DNA from: Eutreptiella sp. 'Long Island Sound 2002' | Lineage: Eukaryota; Euglenozoa; Euglenophyceae; Eutreptiales; Eutreptiaceae | NCBI GenBank assembly: GCA_964036045.1 | Contig: OZ038381.1 | Location: 131,323,708-131,387,707, forward strand | Reading direction: 5' to 3' | Length of the DNA: 64,000 nucleotides | Shown: positions 11,871-23,906 of the stretch, piece after piece | Layout of the letters: every line of letters begins with the position of its first letter | Numbering within the stretch: the stretch's first letter is position 1 | Notes under the pieces: model-generated | Seen by the model: only the letters and a program-made list of their open reading frames with translations | Told to the model about the DNA's origin: nothing | Databases searched by the model: none | Translations under genes and position numbers: made by a program

Positions 11871-14310
11871 ACAGCCAGGAGTGGCGAGCGGGCCCCCACC
11901 ACCACAACCGGTGGACCCCAGCCAGGAGTGGCGGGGAACCACGCCCACGGCCCTAGGCCAGGAGTGGCGAGGAACCAACCGCCGCACCTGGCAGCGAACC
12001 CGAGCCAGGAGTGGCGGGGCCCCGCAATCAAACCCCCCAGCCAGGAGTGGCAAGGGACCAACCACCACCACACAACGGCGGACCCCAGCCAGGAGTGGCG
12101 GGGCACAGCACCCAGATCCCTCAGCCAGGAGTGGCGGGGGACGCACACCACACACCAACCACACCCACACCAACACCAGCCGCAAGCCCCAACCAAAAGA
12201 GCGGGGACAACAAAGCACAGACCACCGGCACACCACCCACACGCAACCGAGCACACCAGCGCACGCGGAGGACACACCCACGCCGCACCACCACACCACA
12301 GCATCAACAACGCGGACACCACAAACACGCAACACACAACACAGCACGGCCACCGCGCGCAGCCACACACACCAGAAACACACACAACAAGGGACACCCC
12401 CACCCACGAAAGACCCCACTGCAACCGGCAGGCCCGAGCCAGGAGTGGCGGGGAGCCACACACCACCACCGCCGGCGGACCCCAGCCAGGAGTGGCGGGG
12501 AACTGCACCCGGGGCCCTCAGCCAGGAGTCAGGAGGAACACGAACCACCACAGGCAGCGAAACTCAGCCAGGAGTGGCGGGAAGTCGCACACAGGAACCT
12601 CCGCCAGGAGTGGCAAGGGACCAACCACAGCACACACCAACCACACCCCCACCAACACCAGCAACAGCCGGAGGAAGCACGGAGCGGCAACCACACGCCA
12701 CCAACATACCACACACGCACACACACACACACACAAACGCACGCGGAAGGCACACCCATACCCGCACCACCACCAACACAGACACCACGAACACACACCA
12801 CACACACCAGCACAGACACCACGCGCACACGCCGCGCCACAAGCACACACAGCACGGGATACCCCCAACTACGGAAACACCCACCGCCGCGGCCGGTGGA
12901 CCCGAGCCAGGCGTGGCGGGGAACCGCACCTGAGACCCTCAGCCAGGAGTGGCAGGAGCCCACCCAGCACCGCCACCAGCGGACCCCCGAGGATCGGCGG
13001 GGAACTGCAACCAGGACTCGGAGCCAGGAGTAGCAAGCGACCACACACCACCGCCGCCAGCGGACCTGAGCCAGGAGTGGCGGGGAACCGCATCCGGGGC
13101 CCTCAGCCAGGAGTGGCGAGGAGCACCCACCACCACCGGCAGCGAAACCCAGCCAGGAGTGGCAGGGAATCGCACTCAGGAACCTCCGCAAGGAGTGGCG
13201 AGGGACCAACCACGACACACACCAGCCACACCCACACCCACATGAGCGGCAAGCCCCAGCCGGGGAAACCAACCGCCACGCACACACACACAGACCAACA
13301 CACACAGAAGACACACCCACACCCACGCCACCACCACGAACACACGTCAAACACGCCAGCACAGACACCACGCGCGCACGCGTGGCGCCAAAAACACACA
13401 CCCCACGAGAAACCCCCCATCCAACCCCACGGAAACGGCCACCGCCGCGGTCGGTGGACCCCAGCCTGGAGTGGCGGGGAACCGCAACCAGGACCGCACC
13501 CAGGCGTGGCAAGCAACCACACACCACCGCCGCCAGTGGACCCCGGCCAGGAGTGGCAGGGAACCGCACCCAGGGCCCTCAGCCAGGAGTGGCGAGGAAC
13601 AACCACCACCACTGGCAGCCAAACCCGGCCAGGCGCGGCGGGAAAACGCACTCAGGAACCTCCGCCAGGAGTGGCGAGGGACCGCCCACAACACACACCA
13701 GCCACACCCACACCTACACCAGCAGCAAGCCTCAGCCAGGGAAACCAACAGCCACACGCCACACACGCACCAACACACACGGAAGACACACCCACACCCA
13801 CACCACCACCACAAACACACAACGCACACACCAGCACGCGCCGCGCCACGAACACACAAAACACGGGAAACCCCCCAACGGACCCCGCAGAAACGGCCAC
13901 CACCGCAGCTGGCAGACCCCAGCCAGGAGTGGTGGGGAACCGCACCGAGGACCCTCAGCCAGGAATGGCGAGGGGCCACCCACCACCAACACCAGCAAAC
14001 CCCCCAGCCAGGAGTGGCGCGGGACCGGACCTGGGGCCCTCAGCCAGGAGTGGCGAGGGAAAGCCCACCCAGGACCCTCAGGCGGAAGCGAGGGACCACG
14101 CTCCACAAACCAGCAGACCTCAGCCAGGAGTGGCGAAGGCCCACCCCCACACCAACACCAGAGGACCCAAGGCAGGAGTGGCGGGGAGCCACACCCAAGA
14201 CCCTCAGCCAGGGATGGCGAGGGACAACCCGCCGCCACCGGCGGCGAGCCTCAGCCAGGAGTGGCGGGGACACGCACACAAGCAACTCGGCCAGGAGTGG
14301 TGAGGAGCCG
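11871..14310. repeat. 83-bp compound tandem repeat, second locus, with higher-order blocks
   Basis: The core CCAGGAGTGGCGGGG starts at 11875, 11922, 11958, 12005, 12041, 12089 and 12125, so spacings alternate 47, 36, 47, 36, 48, 36. Groups of these units are separated by CA-rich spacers that share an ordered set of motifs and begin near 12143, 12630, 13210 and 13690, a higher-order period of about 480-580 bp. It is the same family as 751-2345. A single 900-codon open frame crosses it, but within that frame the core is read in all three phases (PQPGVAG, SQEWRG, ARSGG), which argues strongly against coding. Confidence 0.9.
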
Positions 14311-14880
14311 CCCCCCCACCGACACCACGCCACCCCACCCAGGAGAGACAGGAGACCCACCACCACAACCCACACAGAGAAAGGAGGGGGCGGGACCAAA
14401 GGGGCCCACGGGAAACGCAGGCGAGGGACCCAACCTCAGGGGTTTTGGGGGGCCCCCTGGTGACCGTATCAGCCCCACCTGAGCACACACAATAAGGTGG
14501 GATACGCCCGGGACCGTTGGTCAGCAGCCCGCGGTGGCACCGGCCTGGGAGGGTGACAAGTGGGCCTGACCAAGAGCACTCCCCACGGCACGTACTGCGG
14601 TTGGGGCCCAGCGAGGAGCTGTTGGTTGGGCACACCGTCCATCGGGGCAGGCAAGAGACAGGCCTGTCCAGCAAGGACTCCCCTGCGACCCACAGTGTAC
14701 CCGACCCCGGTGTGGGGAACGGCTGGAGTACCTGGCTACTGAGCAGGTCCATTTGTACCGAGCGGGTACAAATGGACGGCCCGTACGACAGAGTTACACC
14801 CTGACGGGGAGTGCAAGCATCGCCCCCCCGAAGGAGCACACCAGCAGAAGGGACCCGAGCCAGCGTCAAGGACCCCTCCC
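14311..14880. other. Non-repetitive spacer downstream of the array
   Basis: Composition is balanced compared with both neighbours. I see no ORF with a known domain. It contains the hairpin listed separately and ends in a C-run (about 14878-14890). Its placement between a tandem array and low-complexity DNA is similar to 32.2-32.54, 50.34-50.69 and 56.3-56.77 kb. Confidence 0.45.
14747..14777. other. Perfect 13-bp hairpin with 5-nt loop
   Basis: GTCCATTTGTACC (14747-14759) is followed by GAGCG and then the exact reverse complement GGTACAAATGGAC (14765-14777). There is no T-tract after it, so a bacterial-type terminator is not suggested. It could be an RNA stem, a protein-binding palindrome or a fold-back scar. 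Confidence 0.85.
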
Positions 14881-17450
14881 CCCCCCCCCAAACAAGCCCG
14901 ACCGCACACCCACCACAGCCCGCGTAGGCCCAGGCAAGGCACCAGGGGAACAGCCCCCCAAGCGACGCGGCAAAGCAGCACCCACCAAGCCCTCAGCCAG
15001 GAGTGGCGAGCGCCCACACCCAGCAACAGCCAACGACCAACCACGCCCAAACCCCCACCCAGGCCCAGTAACTGCGACACCCACACCAGCACCGCCACCA
15101 ACACCCAAACCAAGACCACCCAAAGCTAACGCCACAACACCCGCACCGGTGGAAACACCGGGAGCCAACAGAGAAACCCGGCGGGAAGGACACCCAGTAC
15201 ATCAACAACGGCACCCTCATCATCCAGCGCAACGCCCTCACCGTCAGCAACACCAGCAACACCAGCACCCAGCAAAACACCTAAGAGACCCTCGCCAACA
15301 TCAAATCAACACAAGAAGCCACCAAACACCGGCCAACGACCACACCCGCGCACCCACCGACCCGCACCCAGAGCCGCCACCGCCAGCATCAACACCATCG
15401 GAAACACCAACACCACCAATAGTCATGCCAGCACAACACCCTCACCGACGCCAACCGTCCTCACCAACGCCTACGACACCTACGCACACCAACACCAGGT
15501 ACAACACCTACACCACCCAAGCCAACGGCATCAGCAACACCATCGCCAGCACCACCCAACCATCGGCGTCGCCACTGGCAACCTCCGGCACCAGAGGCAA
15601 CCAACGGCACCACAACTGGTAAACCAACAAACCACCAAGCCTCTGCCAGAGGGGACAAGGGCACACGTCCGGAACAATCAACAACAACACCCTCGCCACC
15701 TAAGCCTCGCACAAGACGCCATCCACCACAACGTCACCAGCGGCACCCACACCCTCGGCGCCACCAACACCAACCTCACTGACGACATCACCCGGGGCAT
15801 CGCCTGCAACGCCGTCACCAACAGCATCACCAGCAGCCCACACCAATCACTGCACACCCTCCCTGTCAGAGCCAATGCAACCCGCCAGCGCCCGCCCGGG
15901 AACAAGGGCAGACCACGGCCAGACACAAGCCACTGACTGCCGGCACACGGACCCACACCAACCACCGACGCCTGACACGACAACCACAAAGCCCGCACCA
16001 ACGGCATCAGCCGAACCGTCACTGACACCACCTGCACCCACCTCACCGGCGGCATAGCCCGTTCTCCACCTGCGACCGCGAACTGCAGGCACTAACAACA
16101 AGGACATCGCTGACAACACCCGCACCGCCCCCAGCAACACCACCGAAAGCAGCACCATCGACCGATGCCCACATCACCCTCACAAACCGTGCCACCGGCG
16201 ACACCACCACCTGGATACGGGTCCCCCATCCCTTCCCCCCTCCCACTAACAACACCGGCATCGCCTACACCCCCCACCATCTGCACAACCAGCGACACCA
16301 TCACCAGCACCAACCGAAACACCGGCGACGCCAGCCTCACCAACAACCGGCAGCCCGACTACCACTGTCACCAGCGCCACCACCACCAGTCACGCCACCC
16401 ACAGTCGGCACCAGCCACCAACGGCGCCGACACCGCACCCTAAACCACACCTACACCCAAAACCTGCAGCAACACCCGCGGTAACCCCACCAGCGACATC
16501 ACCCTCCACCAGGAACGGCCACCCAACACCGACAGGGAGAGAATATGATGATGAGCACCAGCAGGAAAGCCAGCCCTCAGCGCCCACAACAGCCCAAAGA
16601 CCTCCGGCACCCGGAACCACTCCCAGAAGCAGCACCTACGCCGACCAACCATCGGTGTCACCGACACCCGGGAGGACACCAACAGCGCCCTCGCCGTCAC
16701 TGCCACCAACCTCGATGAACTAACGTCCACATCACTGCCACCAGCGCACCCACGCAGTCGGCATCACTACCAGCACACCAGCTCGGGCCGTCATTGGCAC
16801 CGCCGCCCATGGCACCACCTGCACTCACCAGCGCCATGACCACCCCACGCAACGCCAGGAGCCTGCCATCACCAACGGCCTCAACGAACGTCGACACCAC
16901 CAACACCACCACCACCGGACGGGGTCTACCCACAGACCAAGAACAGCTCCACCACCATCAACCAGTACACCACCCGCGGCACCCCACCGTCGCCGACACC
17001 ACCCTTACGACAGCAGCACCTAACACACCTCCACCGCCGGCGGCGACATCGGCCACACCACCCGTCATCTACAGCACTGTCGCCACCACCGCCACGTCCG
17101 GCCCACATACGTTACGCCCCCATTGGCCAGAGACAACACCCCCACCATCGACGCCACCGGCAACACAACCGCCCCGTACGTCAGCCTCGCCATCACCAAC
17201 CGAACCACCACCCTCACCATCAGCGTCCACGACACCACCAGAGGCACCAACACAACCGGCAACAGCGACAGCGACAACAGTGACTGCCTGACCCACCAAC
17301 GTCACCATCAACTAACGCGATCCCTGCACCAACCTCACCTACACTAACGCCTATACCGCCCTCACCAACAGCACCGCCAGCAGCACAATCACCCACTCCA
17401 ACACCCACACCACCCTCACCACAAAAGTCACCACCACCCCTCAAGGGTCA
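14881..17450. repeat. C/A-rich low-complexity region built on degenerate ACC/AAC triplets
   Basis: Almost all sequence is made of CACC, AACACC and CATCACC strings with few T residues. No fixed period is obvious. In short stretches one frame reads as Asn/Thr/Ser-rich with hydrophobic spacing (for example near 15750-15830), but each such frame is broken by stops, so a gene is not supported. One stray core of the 83-bp family lies near 14995. Confidence 0.55.
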
Positions 17451-17459
17451 GGGCTCACG

Positions 17460-19390
17460 GGGAACGGATCAGCAGAGCGAGCACGCTACCACCCGCACGC
17501 GTCGCCCACCCTATCGTGCACCGCTCCGCAACACCGCAGCCACACCGCCCCCCAGCTTCCCCCGACAGGACGTGCGCTGCGGCCCACTGCTGGGACGATG
17601 ACTACGACGTCCTCCCGGCCATCCGACACCTACTATCAGCCACGGCCCAGCGCCCACAAGCCCACCAGCAACCCACGGAACCGCAGAAGCCCGACCACCC
17701 CATGCCACCACGCTCCACATACTCCGCGTCCACCGCACACCAGAACGCAGAACACAAGCGAAAGGAGCCCGACCACACCGCCACGCCCCCACCGCCCCCC
17801 CCCCCCCAATTGACATCTACGCCACACCGGCCGGTACCCTAGCCCCCATGGACGCCGAGAAGTACTACCAATCCATCCAACGAGACCTTCCAGCGGACCA
17901 CGCAACCCTCCAGGGGTGGAAGCAGGAGGGAAGGAACAACCAGGAGTGGGGCATGGAGGAAGACCTTCTCTGGGAAGACACCCGGAAAGGCACCATGGAC
18001 GCCTTCCTGGAAGCGGCAGCCGAAACCTACCCCCGCCCCCCCGGGGACACCAGACACGGCCTCCATACCCTCCTAGCATTCCACAGCTGGAAACACCGCC
18101 ACACCATCACCCTCCACCCCCTCAACCACAATCCACACCGATGGACACCTGAAGACGCCGCCACCGCCGCCATCACCATACGGCAAAATTCCGAGAATCC
18201 AGAGGAGTACCACATCACCTAGAACGATCCCGCACCCCGGGCCCCCGCCTCCCCCACCCTCCCAGACGTCTTCGCCACCATCAGCGCAGAATTGCAGGAA
18301 GCGAAAGCCCCACAACAAACGGACGACGAGATGCCACAGGCACCATACCCAAAAGCCACACAGGAAAGCCCCCGCACAGAGCCCCTCACCCACCCCATCA
18401 CCAAAATGGAGCTGCCCCCACAGCACCGCACCACCCCGGACCGCAACGGGTTTCGGAACCTGCCACGGGAATGAGCGGTCCACAACGGCACACTCCGATG
18501 GGACGAAATCACACCGGGGCTCCAGGCCATCCGCCTCCACTCGATCACCGAACCCACCACCACCTGGACACTACCAACGGATTGCCACCACCTCCTCCTC
18601 ACCGTCCGAGGGGATGCCACCATCACACCAACAGGGGGAGACCCCATAGCAGCAGCCCCAACCCACGCCGTCCACATACCCCCGCAAGCATCGTCGGCAC
18701 CTATGACGGTACATCCGGGCCCCACCCCATGGCAAGCCATCGTCATCACCTACTCAACCCCCAACGACCACACACACACCTGGCAGTAACGGTGGGAGGA
18801 CATCCGTGGGGACCTCCTCCAGGAACACCTAGGGCTCACGCGCACCCACCACACCCTCCACCCGGTACGAGGAGTAGGCCAAGCACCACACGGCATACAC
18901 ACCCCGGGGTTATCGGCGCACGCCACACCCGTAAACCCACAAGCAGCGGAGGACATCAAGACCGCGCTATCCATCCAGCAAGCCCAGACCCAGACCCTGC
19001 ACCGCAACACCCAACGAGGCTACACCATTTGGTGGGCATACCAAGACCACGACATGCTCACCCCCTGACCAGGCCCCCCCCCTCCTAGACACCAACACAG
19101 CCGCCCTCCTCCAGGCCGCAGCAGCGGCAGCAACCCAAGTAGGGGCCCTGGAAACCTGGAGCCCGCAATACCTGGTCAAAACCAAAATGGCGCCCCACGC
19201 GAAAGCCTAAGAGAAGGCCCAATCGCCGAAACCACTCCACCCCCCGCTCAAGCTGGACACGATGCAGCACACCCCCCACGACAAATGGGCGACCCACTAC
19301 ATCATCCCCCACACCACCACCCGCAAGAATGACGCGCCAATATCACCGTCACCCGCCACCTCCCCCGCACCGCACAGGTGTATGAGCTGA
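17460..19390 (+). pseudogene. Family A ORF1-like pseudogene, copy A2, N-terminal part
   Basis: Homology to A1 begins with an AGCAGAGCG block (17467 here, 6974 in A1), about 390 bp before the clearest reading frame. The frame beginning MDAEKYYQ at 17848 runs to a stop at 18222 and continues in the same register past that stop. Conserved blocks are TLQGW, LLWEDT, EAAA, LLAFHSWKH, then HTHTW, RTHHTLH, AEDIK and RNTQRGYTIWWA. The frame changes at least twice (near 18650 and 19080-19200). A pattern of aromatic and His residues around LLAFHSWKH to EEYHIT faintly recalls OTU proteases, but I see no clear catalytic Cys, so I leave the function open. It probably encodes the ORF1 protein of the element that continues downstream. 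Confidence 0.55.
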
Positions 19391-20550
19391 CGGCCCGGAA
19401 CGTCCTCGTCACCCATCGCCGACACGACGAGCGATACACCATACAGGCGGAGGGGGCCGCCGCGACCACCCTGTAAACGTGGACAACAGGGGCGGACCTC
19501 CCACAGCCCACCCTCCATGACGCCCCCTCCTGGCCCACCCCCTTCCACGCGGCAGACCGCCCCAACAAGAAGCCGGAACACACAGGCGTACACACCCCCG
19601 CCCAGGAGGCGCAGCACCGACACGATGCAAGGCGCAAGGCCTGCACCCTCCACGACGACCACACCATCCCCCGCATCAGTGCCCCCCCCGCCAGAGTGTC
19701 TGATGCCACCCACAGCCGCACCATCACAGGAATCATCACGGACTGCCTGAACCCAGCGGCGTCAGGGGCAGATGCCCTGTGGATCAGCGAAGGGCGCTCC
19801 AACACACGGGCGGTGGCGCGCCTCAACAACATCCAACCCCACAAACTCCAGCGCGCCGTCAGGCCCTTCGCCGTGCACATCACCCCGTACGGCATCAACG
19901 ACCCCCGGTGTGAGCACCATGACCCGCCCTGCTCCACCCCATGCACCTCGCCCCTGCGCCAACCGCTCCCGGCCCCCACCATCACGGGCAACATGTACCT
20001 GGGCACCGTACCGGGGGACCCAGGCATATACATCCTGCCCAACAGGTCTAGGAAACACGCCATCCCCCTCCACGGAGTAGAGTCCCTCGCCCTGGGACCA
20101 CCCCCACCAAAACAGCAACACCAGCACATCCCGGGGGACAAACGGACGCAGGCGCCAGACGGGGGAAAGAAGGCTCACCAACGCGCCCTGGCCCACATCA
20201 CCATCTACCCCACAGCCCACCTACCAAAGGATTTCGGCGCAGAGCGCCACATCCTCCTGGAGGGGAAAGCCCACGACATCATCACCGTCGCCCTATACAC
20301 CCTCGCCGCCCACGAACACCACTGGGACCCCACAGCCATCCCAGCGATGCCCCCACCACCGCAAGGCCCCGACGATCCCGTCACCCCCCTCCACATCGAT
20401 CAACCCCCAGGCCGCAGGGCCTCCCCACACCTCCAGCCCCCCAGGATAGAACTAGCAATCGCATCGTGGGACACCCTGGACACCCCCCCCGAACAACCCG
20501 CCATCCACATCCTCAAAGCGGACGCCCAGTTGTGGGTCCTCCACTGAGCA
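19300..20550 (+). pseudogene. Family A ORF, distal part
   Basis: The longest frame begins MSDATHSRTITGII at 19696 and runs to a TGA at 20547; upstream the same protein is visible in other frames from about 19300 (PHTTT, ERYTIQAEG). It contains ITPYGIND and GNMYLGTVPGDPGIYILPN. The second half is Pro/His-rich. No family is recognised. The segment is independently preserved at 56.80-57.18 kb (same ITGIITDCL, ITPYGID and GDPS), which shows that it was part of a mobile protein-coding unit. In that copy it is fused to an RNase H domain of the D1 type. Confidence 0.5.
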
Positions 20551-21580
20551 CACGGAGTCCTCATGGCGGCCCAGGCCTGCACCCCGGAGATGGACCCGGA
20601 AGACCCCCCACGATGCTAGCAGCGACTCCTCCAGGCCACCACCCTCACAGGCCGCGGGGGCGCCCAGTGGGAAGCCCTCCACACAGCACTCTACTGGGCT
20701 CAAGGGTCCCCCAACGGCCCAGACACACCGGAACCCACAGAGGCCTGGGTCAAACAGGCCAAGGCCTTGAGGAACTACCACCTCCACCACCCTTTCCATA
20801 ACAGCCCAGCCGCACTGCCATGGCTAACCGACCCCCCGGAGACCGTGCGCAAGATCGCGGACCTCACGCGCAGCCACGCGAAAGAGACCATGCAAACGCC
20901 GGCAGAAAACCCCGCTAAGGGATCCGGGCCAGCAGACTACGCACCCCTTCTTCCAACCGCACGCCCCCCCAGCCCCACCACCTCCAAGCGAGCGAGACGG
21001 AAAAGGGGCGCACCCGCCCCGTACCAAGCGGGGAAAGCAGCAACCTCCCAACCCCCCGCAGCCCCCCCGACCCGGCCGGCAAACCGGGACCAGGCATCCT
21101 CGTCATCCTCCCTCCGATCATTACCACCACCCCACCCGGACCAGGCATCCTCATCATCCTCCCTCCCGCCACCAGCACCGCCCCCACCCGAGGCGTACCC
21201 AGGATTCGAAAAAGGTGCGAGGGTCCGGCAGCCCTTCCGCAACGACCACACGGGCGACTGGATCTGGTTTGAGGGTACAATCCAGTACCGCCTCCCCGAG
21301 CTTGGGGACAACGGGGGCCACAGATCCGGGTGATCTGGCACCGCCAAAAGGAGCTAGACCAAGGCAGCAGCGCCCCGGACAAGCCAGAAGGCCACACCCT
21401 GGAGCTCAACAGCGCCCATCCAATCTGGCTCCGCACCGGCGAGAACAAGGCCCACAGAGGCACCAAATACACTGGGGAACTTCCCCCTGAGTGGAGCCAA
21501 GGCCTCCCCCCACCGCGCCTACCCAAGCGCCCACCACCAGGCAAAATGTCTCCGGGCACCGGTCCTTCTCCCTGACGGAG
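20551..21580 (+). pseudogene. Element E: Pro/Ser-rich linker and Tudor/SH3-like segment
   Basis: A frame at 20767-21333 carries a basic SKRARRKRG patch and two copies of a DQASSSSSL repeat. It then reads PGFEKGARVRQPF, GDWIWFEGTIQYRLPE. After a frameshift near 21320 it continues as IRVIWHRQKEL to 21575. The pattern of a small beta-barrel (a V-R-x-x strand, W..G.I, then VIWHR) resembles Tudor, Agenet or SH3-like modules; this is pattern inference only. It lies about 100 bp upstream of the first RT motif and in the same orientation. Confidence 0.4.
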
Positions 21581-21689
21581 CAAGGGCCAAGGGCACAAGC
21601 CTCCACAGCCCCGGCCCGCCCCCACTGAGGCCACCGTCAACCTCCTCGACCTCAACCACCAGGCCGTCACATACTCCAAGGACGCCACA

Positions 21690-22775
21690 ACCCCCCTCCC
21701 AGGTACCGGGCTCCGCCAGACTGGACAACTACAGGCCCATAGCCCTGGGCCAACTGGACATGAAGCTGCTCACGGGCCCCCTCACCCAGCGCATCACGGA
21801 AGTGCTCACACAGCACGGAGTGGTCAGCGACTGGCCGCAAGGGGCCCTCCCTGGCTCAAACACAGGCCCGCCACTGTTCATGGCGCAGCGGCAGCTCCAG
21901 CGAACAAGGCCCAACTACGTTTTTCCTTCGATGCCCGCAAGGCCTTCAACACCGCCCCGCACGGCGACCTCCACCTCATGCTGCGCCACCTCTCCGTGCC
22001 GCCAGAGGTCATCGACCTCCTGCTTCTCCTCCACACGTGCGCCAGGCTGCGCATCGTCACCGCACACGGGCTAACGCAGCCCGTCCACATGCTGCGCGGC
22101 GTCCGACAGGGCAACCCGCAGAGCCCCCTGCTGTAAGCGCTCCTTCTGGAGCCCCTGCTCAGGACGCAGGGGCACCGCCTGCGCCCGCCAGGAGTGGCCG
22201 AGCAAGGCCTCATCCAAGCCTACATGGACAACCTGCTGGTAGTGGCCCACACGCTGCAGCATTTCGTCGAGGGCGTGGATGCGGTGGCCGCGTACCTGGG
22301 GATGATGAGCATGGAGCTCAACCGCCGCAAGTGCCCCATGGCCACCTCGGAGGGGGTCCCGGGCCTGCAGCCGCGCCTCTGTTGCCACCTGGAAAACCCA
22401 TGGCACTGGGTACCAGCAGCGGACTCCGTCCCCTACCTGGGACTCCAGCTGCAGCCAGACTGGGAGTTCTCCCTGCAGCGCAACCAGGGGCTACGCCTGG
22501 CGGAGGTGCACCACTGGTGCCTCAACACCCTCGCGCCACCGAAAGTGGTGCAGGATGTCATCCTGGCAATCCTCGGGGGGGTGACACAGTACGTCGCCCC
22601 TTTCATCGCTGAGGACTCCGACACCGCGCGCCACCTAGAACACATCACGGTCCAGGTCGCGAAGGACAGGCGCGGTTCGCCTTCGACGCCTCGCGGGACA
22701 GCCTGCAGGATCACCGGACCCTGGGGCTCACACGGGTACCAACGCGGTGCCAGCAGGCAGCGGTGGCCCTCGTAG
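21690..22775 (+). pseudogene. Element E reverse transcriptase (non-LTR type), inactivated
   Basis: RT motifs appear in order. LDNYRPIALGQLDMKLL (near 21726) is the N-terminal motif. After a frameshift near 21920 one frame runs on: FDARKAFNTAPH (motif A, Asp codon 21930-21932), GVRQGNPQSPLL (22098-22133), then a TAA stop at 22134, then AYMDNLLVVA (motif C) and the YLGLQLQP-type motif near 22435. The catalytic YxDD box reads YMDN, so the second Asp is Asn. That change alone should disable polymerisation, apart from the stop and frameshift. The product would copy element RNA at the target site (target-primed reverse transcription). Confidence 0.85.
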
Positions 22776-23905
22776 GTACACTGGTCCACCACCGCTCCAT
22801 CTCTGTGCGCGCCGAGGTCACGAATATGTTCTGGGAAATAGCCGGCGCGCACAGAATATGTCCCGACGTGCACTAGCCCGTCCCGGAATTCGCAACTCTA
22901 GCAAGGGGGGACTGGGTCCATAGCATACCCCGGGTCCTGGCCGCCCCGGGAGTGGGGCTGTCCAACCCCATCGCATGCCCCAGGGCAACCCACGTCCAAC
23001 TACAGTCCCCACCGGGCAACATCGTCACGCTGCGCACCGTCAATCTGCGACACCGCGAGACGTGCCGCCTGACGGTGCCGCAAACGACGCCGTGGCATGG
23101 GCACCACGGGCCACGCCACCCCTTCCCCGACAACAACGACCCGTGGCCGACGGCGGTGCGGGAATGCCTCAACCAATGCGCCGATGAACACCTCCACTAT
23201 TGCCGCTGCGAGCAGGAGCCCACCAACCACCCCGGCTGGCGCGACGCTTTGGTCCACCTCTTCCACACCACCGGCACACGGGACCGCCGCCTGAGACTCG
23301 ACCACCCCACGAGGGCTAAGCAGGACGCCCACACCGGCCCACAGGTGACCTCGGACGGCCTGCACCTCCACGTCGGGGGCTACCGCCGCCGGGGCGGCCT
23401 ATCCCCCCCCACGCGGGGGGCAGCGTACCACCTGCCGGCAGCCCTCATGTACATTCTCCACGACGTACTCGCAGAAAGCAAGCACCGAGAGCCTAACACG
23501 GATGTGGCGTGGCCCGAGCCCCTGCGCCCCCGGCCCCACGCGCCGACGCCGGTGTGGTTGGTGACCACGGATGACCAATGCACCCGAGCGGCGGGGCAAG
23601 CGCAGCCCCAGGCCGAGTGGGTAATAGTGCAAGTGGGGGCAGGCCAGCCCAGGCCCCGTGGACTCCCCTGTGGCACCGCCCTGCTGGTAGCTACGGGGGT
23701 GCTGCACGACCCACACATGGCAGTGCACGCGCTGGAGGACCAGCCGGAGGACACGGGACACCTGGTGCTGCACCAGCGCGGAGGCCCGGCGTGGCTCAAG
23801 GAACATGTGACCGCACTTCGGTCGTGGGCAGGCACGATTACCGGAGCGGAAATCCGGCTGCACGACCACCCAGCGATCAACCCCTGGCGACATCGGGGCG
23901 CTGAG
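22776..23905 (+). pseudogene. Element E region between RT and RNase H
   Basis: A long open frame at 22952-24028 covers most of it, rich in His, Pro and Arg, with a CADEHLHYCRC-like cluster near 23180-23210 that could bind metal. No known domain is identified. The matching interval in D1 (35.4-36.5 kb) is also a divergent linker, so this is likely part of the same polyprotein. It links to the RNase H by a frameshift near 23905. Confidence 0.45.
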
Positions 23906-23906
23906 C

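Noticed and set aside
11574-14303. Very long open frame (909 codons) across the 83-bp array, and similar ones at 481-2289 and 1934-3232
   Set aside because: The repeat core is read in all three phases within one frame and its period is not a multiple of three. T-poor DNA rarely forms stop codons. These are composition artefacts.
14881-17450. Asn/Thr-rich adhesin-like or antifreeze-like protein
   Set aside because: Any frame that looks suggestive is broken by stops within 30-70 codons and the pattern follows from ACC/AAC triplets.
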